Shown here: positions 60,358 through 64,000 of the stretch, piece after piece | How positions within the stretch are numbered: the first letter of the stretch is position 1 | Layout of the letters: each line of letters opens with the position of its first letter | NCBI GenBank assembly: GCA_014706295.1 | Contig: JACSVZ010000002.1 | Span: 55,965,660 to 56,029,659, forward strand | Direction of reading: 5' to 3' | Source: Lycocorax pyrrhopterus obiensis | Lineage: Eukaryota > Chordata > Aves > Passeriformes > Paradisaeidae | Length of the DNA stretch: 64,000 bases | Position numbers and translations under genes: made by a program | Notes under the pieces: generated by a model | Database searches by the model: none | The model's input: the letters and a program-made list of their open reading frames with translations, nothing else | What the model was told of the DNA's origin: nothing

Positions 60358-60794
60358 TGATGCCTTATCAGGCCTCTTAGACACAGAGACTAGACAGAGT
60401 AAAGGAACAAAAGTAGGTATTTATTTGAAGGGCCTTCAAGGTACACCCTGAGGAGCCAGAGGCTATTGCCAAGATGGACCCCAAGATGGACAACAGGTCA
60501 CGAGTTTTCCACACTTTTATAAGTTTGGTTCATTTGCATATCAGGGTCAATTCTCCAATTAAAACCTCAGTTAAATTATGTAATTCCCTTTAGCTACCCT
60601 CCCTTCAGAGGCTCCTTGGTTTACACCCCTTGGGCTCAGGATGGTCTAGGTGTCCTTGAAGAGCAGTCTGGAGAGGCTTTGTTGTGTCTAACTAGCATGA
60701 GAGAGCAGAAAGTAACAGGCTACAAGAAGCTTCAAAGTTGCACACTAAGCAGTACAGAATTTAAAAAATATAAATGTTAAAACCTAAGGCATCA
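60358..60794 (-). mobile_element. Solo LTR with perfect terminal inverted repeats
   Basis: 437 bp, starting TGATGCCTTA and ending TAAGGCATCA, a perfect 10-bp inverted repeat. It is flanked by the 4-bp duplication CTTA (60,354-60,357 and 60,795-60,798). Reversed AATAAA (TTTATT near 60,420) and a reversed TATA-type ACTTTTATAAG near 60,515 give minus orientation. Confidence 0.88.
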
Positions 60795-61599
60795 CTTACG
60801 AGCATGTCAGGATCACAGATGAGCAAACGGGTTAAGGACCATAATCAGATTAAGTGAAAGCTCAAAAGAGCAGTCAGTTTAAGGCTGTCCTAAACCTTGA
60901 TATAGCATCCGGTGATTAAGACCATAAGAAAGGGATTACAGGGCTAGCCTACCTGTGACAGGACAAGAAGAAACCAGGAGATGTTTGTCCCTGACAAGAG
61001 AAACTAGGAAAGGTGGTGGGTTTTTTTAGGGAGAGCCCAACTATTTTTTTGCAGCCTGCTCTCCTCATGTTGTTCCCAGCAGGTGCAATGGCTGGATAAT
61101 GAAAATTTGAGTGTATGTTTCTACATTAGTAGAAACATACATTTAGTCTGTCTCATTTAGTATCTCTTAATGTTACAAAATCACAGGAAGACAGGTTGAG
61201 AAGGAAATCTTGAGTCAGTTGGTGAAGTGATCTTCAACAGCAGCGGTGGCTACAGTAAGCCCTGGGGGCTGAGCACTAAAATGGGCTGGGTACGAGGCTC
61301 CCAGAGTCAGAGAAACATGAGCAAAAGCTGAGGTACTCACAGGAACCCACAGCACTCAAGAGCAAGGCTTGAGCCTTGGGTGGGGGTTGCCAGGAGCAAC
61401 CTTGACAGATCTAAACAGCTCCTGGGAGCACGAGTGAGAAGGGTGTGTGGTGTGGTAGTTTGTGAGGAAAGGTTCCTCTCCTTAAGAAGGTCAACATCAT
61501 TGCAGAACCAGAGAGCAATGTATAAGAGCAGCAGTTAATACTGAGGGAAATAAGTAGTCTGAGTTCCAAACATGTTATGACATGCTGTAGTGCTTGTTC
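60795..61599. other. Unassigned spacer
   Basis: Nothing recognisable was seen. Confidence 0.45.
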
Positions 61600-62338
61600 C
61601 CCAGCGGCTGTTGGAGTTGCTGCACCAGTGATGTTGGAGGCTTCTCCCCAAACAGTAGATGTAGCTATGCAACTCTCTGGTTGTAAAGAGTAGCTGGTGC
61701 CTGTCTGGGAAGCTGGGACTAAGAGTCTTCTCCTCTGCAGAACTGTGTCTGTGTTGAGGAGCTATATCACCAGGTCAAGGAGTTAAATGAGGAAGTAAGT
61801 AGGCTGTATAGCTTTCATGAGGATGAGAAAGAGATAGATAGGGTATTTTCAGAGACCCTACAGAATCAGAAGCCTCAACCCTTCCTTACATTGGAGATGT
61901 GGGTGAGCTCTGCACCACCTCACAAGAAGTCAATAGGAGGGAAGGCTAGCTAGAATGCTGCCATTCTCCAGTCTCACTGCATACAAGGAGAAATTCATCA
62001 GTGTGTATAAGTATTGGAAGGGAGGGTGTCAAGAGGAGGAAGCCAGGCTCTTCTCAGTGGTGCCAAACTATAAGGCCACAGTCAAGAGGCAACAGTCAAA
62101 AGCTGATGCACGAGAAGTTCCACCTGAATATGAGGAAGAACTTCCTTGCTGTGCAGGTGACCAAACACTGGTCACCAGATTGCCCAGAGAGGATGTGGAG
62201 TCTCCCTCTCTGGAGATATTCAAGAACTGTCTGGATGCAATTCTGTGTAATGTGCTCAGGATGACCCTGCTTGAGCGGGGAGGTTGGACCCGATGACTGC
62301 ACTGATGGTCCCTTCCAACCTTACCCATTCTGTGATTT
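61600..62338 (+). mobile_element. CR1 LINE with 5' and 3' ends joined by internal deletion
   Basis: The left part (to about 61,975) reads like the N-terminal coiled coil of CR1 ORF1 (ELYHQVKELNEEVSRLYS). From 61,985 it is the CR1 RT C-terminus and 3' end, closing with CATTCTGTGATT. Nearly all of ORF2 is missing. The 3' part matches 35,634-35,980 closely in reverse complement. The left boundary is approximate. Confidence 0.72.
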
Positions 62339-64000
62339 TGAGCTAATCCAACATCCCACTCAAGAGAGGGACTAGCTTGCTTTCTCCTACTATGTCAATA
62401 CCTTTTTTTATTGTCTTACCATAAACTTCCACTGCTTCCTGTGGAAAGTAAGTCCAGAAATTTGCTATTTGATATGTGAACTCTTTTTTTAATCAGTTTT
62501 AAACTGATGTCCTACTTCTAATGTATAATCTAGTTCTCTAACTCTAGAACTGCAGGATTTCATTAAAAAGTGGTATGCATTCATTTTCTCCATCACTTTC
62601 CTGATTTGGCAAACCTGAGGAGTCTAGCATCTCCAAACTGAAGAGTCTTAGTCTCTTTCGTATTTCTTCGCCAGGCAGTTCTTCAATCTCTTTAAACTTT
62701 TTCACCCAAATGTAGCTGGATGCCAACAAAAGTGTTTTTTTCAGATTTCCAGCTATCTGCATTTCTTTCCAAAGTCATTGGAAATTCCAAGAATTTTTCT
62801 CCTCTGGTCTAATTTACAAAGTCAGCTTTATTATAGCTACTTCTTTCTGCTGCCATTCTCCAACATCTGTAAAGAGCTGAGTCTGAAGTTGTTGCCCTCT
62901 TCTATAAGAAATATCCCAGAAGAGAGTCAATAGTCCTTATGAATTTTGAGCACAAGCTCCTCAAGCTCCTCTCTCTGACTCTTTCCTCAGAGTTCAATTC
63001 TCCCCAAATCCAAGTCTTAATTGTAAGTATTTCTCTATTGTCACTGGAAATGTTATGCAAAATATACATTTTTTTCTTATGGAAATAAAAAAAAATTACA
63101 TGGAAGAAGGAGGAGACATAGAGTTGCCAAAAAGTATGGCTCTAGAATGAAGGCAGGAGGTAGAGAGAGAAGCACAGTGAGAAACAGAGAGGACTGAGGA
63201 AGAAATAAAAGAAAGGGGAACTCAGAGTCAGACACGCAGGTGGCTGCAAACATGAAAAACAGGAAGCCTGGGTCCCTTTGCTTGGGGCCACATTTCTGTG
63301 CCAGAATGGCTATCAGGAACAGGAATCCTCTCTGTCTTGGGAATTCACAAAGAAGGCAGAGAAGGTCACACATGGTACTTGCCTACCTGATGCATCTCCT
63401 GGACAGTAGGCAGCTATCTATAGTGAAGAAAATCCAGGGATGAACACCAGCAAAGCATCTGGTTGGAATGAGTTTGCAGATTCCTTTTAGGACTGGCAGA
63501 CAGATAAATTATTCTCCCCCTGTGTCGTATGACTGTGCAGACACTTTTCTGTTACTATTTCCCCCTTAGTTTACAGTTTTAGTCCTTCTTTACTTCTCCT
63601 ATGGAAACTCCACTGTGTTGTTTTGGTAGAGTTTTTTGGGGATTGTTTTATTGGTTGGGTTGTGGTTTTTTATATTATAGACTCTCAGATTCAGTCCTTT
63701 CCTGTGCTGTAATGTAGTCAACTTGTCAGGTAAAGCTTTAGACTCAGCAAAGAGAAGACCAGGGAATCTTGGTGGAACTATTTAAGCAAGAGGATGTCTT
63801 GGTCTTCTGCTAGGCAGAAGTGAGCTAGCACTGTGAGGTAGCAACAAATTCAATACAACAGCTCAGAATGAATTAGACATGTCACTGCTAATCCCTAGAT
63901 AAACAAGACAGAAGGAAATGTGTCAAAACAATAAAATACATATTAAAACATCTGTAAAGATAAACACGCATCCATAGTTAGCACTGATGGATGATGGAAT
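62339..64000. other. Stretch without recognisable features
   Basis: Nothing I can support to the window end. Confidence 0.5.

Noticed and set aside
1..64000. CRISPR arrays, operons, bacterial promoters, tRNA or rRNA genes
   Set aside because: The sequence is vertebrate. No regularly spaced repeats, tRNA box A/B pairs or rRNA-like blocks were noticed by eye.

Overview
The window looks like gene-poor, repeat-packed DNA from a bird, probably a passerine. The evidence is several CR1 LINE copies ending in (ATTCTATG)n or (ATTCTGTG)n-type tails, class I (gammaretrovirus-like) and ERVL-like endogenous retroviruses, and many solo LTRs of types familiar from songbird genomes. I found no host gene that I can name. 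By my boundaries slightly more than half of the 64 kb is transposable element, far above the usual avian density, which suggests the W chromosome or another low-recombination region (inference).

Left part (1-18,190). ERV1 (1-6,282, + strand) is the 3' part of a class I provirus. It contains pol (RT end, RNase H, integrase), an ATG-less cysteine-rich frame between pol and env, an env with CWIC and CX7CC motifs, a polypurine tract and a 3' LTR whose U3 carries 91-bp direct repeats. ERV2 (7,006-18,032, + strand) is a complete class I provirus with both LTRs. It has an unusual tandemly duplicated pre-gag frame, then gag, a same-frame TGA between gag and pol, pol, and an atypical env. Two minus-strand LTR-type insertions sit in its 5' half, one of them inside gag. 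ERV2 itself landed in an older LTR (6,839-7,005 and 18,033-18,190). An uninterrupted relative of that LTR lies at 25,516-26,749.

Middle part (18,191-42,900). After about 5.7 kb without recognisable features comes a solo LTR nested in another solo LTR (23,871-24,971), then the large minus-strand LTR at 25,516. A minus-strand CR1 (29,391-32,955) is split by LTR A, which is in turn split by LTR B. Two more LTRs follow at 33,648 and 34,658, then a long internally deleted CR1 (35,634-38,390) and a decayed ERVL-like pol with a probable LTR (38,800-41,982). A 260-codon open frame of unknown nature lies directly downstream (42,083-42,862).

Right part (42,900-64,000). This is mostly unannotatable unique sequence. 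It is punctuated by CR1 pieces (44,772; 49,057-51,370; 52,118; 61,600-62,338) and solo LTRs (45,979; 46,717; 55,511; 60,358). The LTR at 55,511 resembles the ERV2 LTR and has a 4-bp target duplication. The LTR at 60,358 has perfect 10-bp terminal inverted repeats and a 4-bp duplication.

All retroviral genes here are broken by stops, frameshifts or insertions, so nothing in the window encodes an intact virus.
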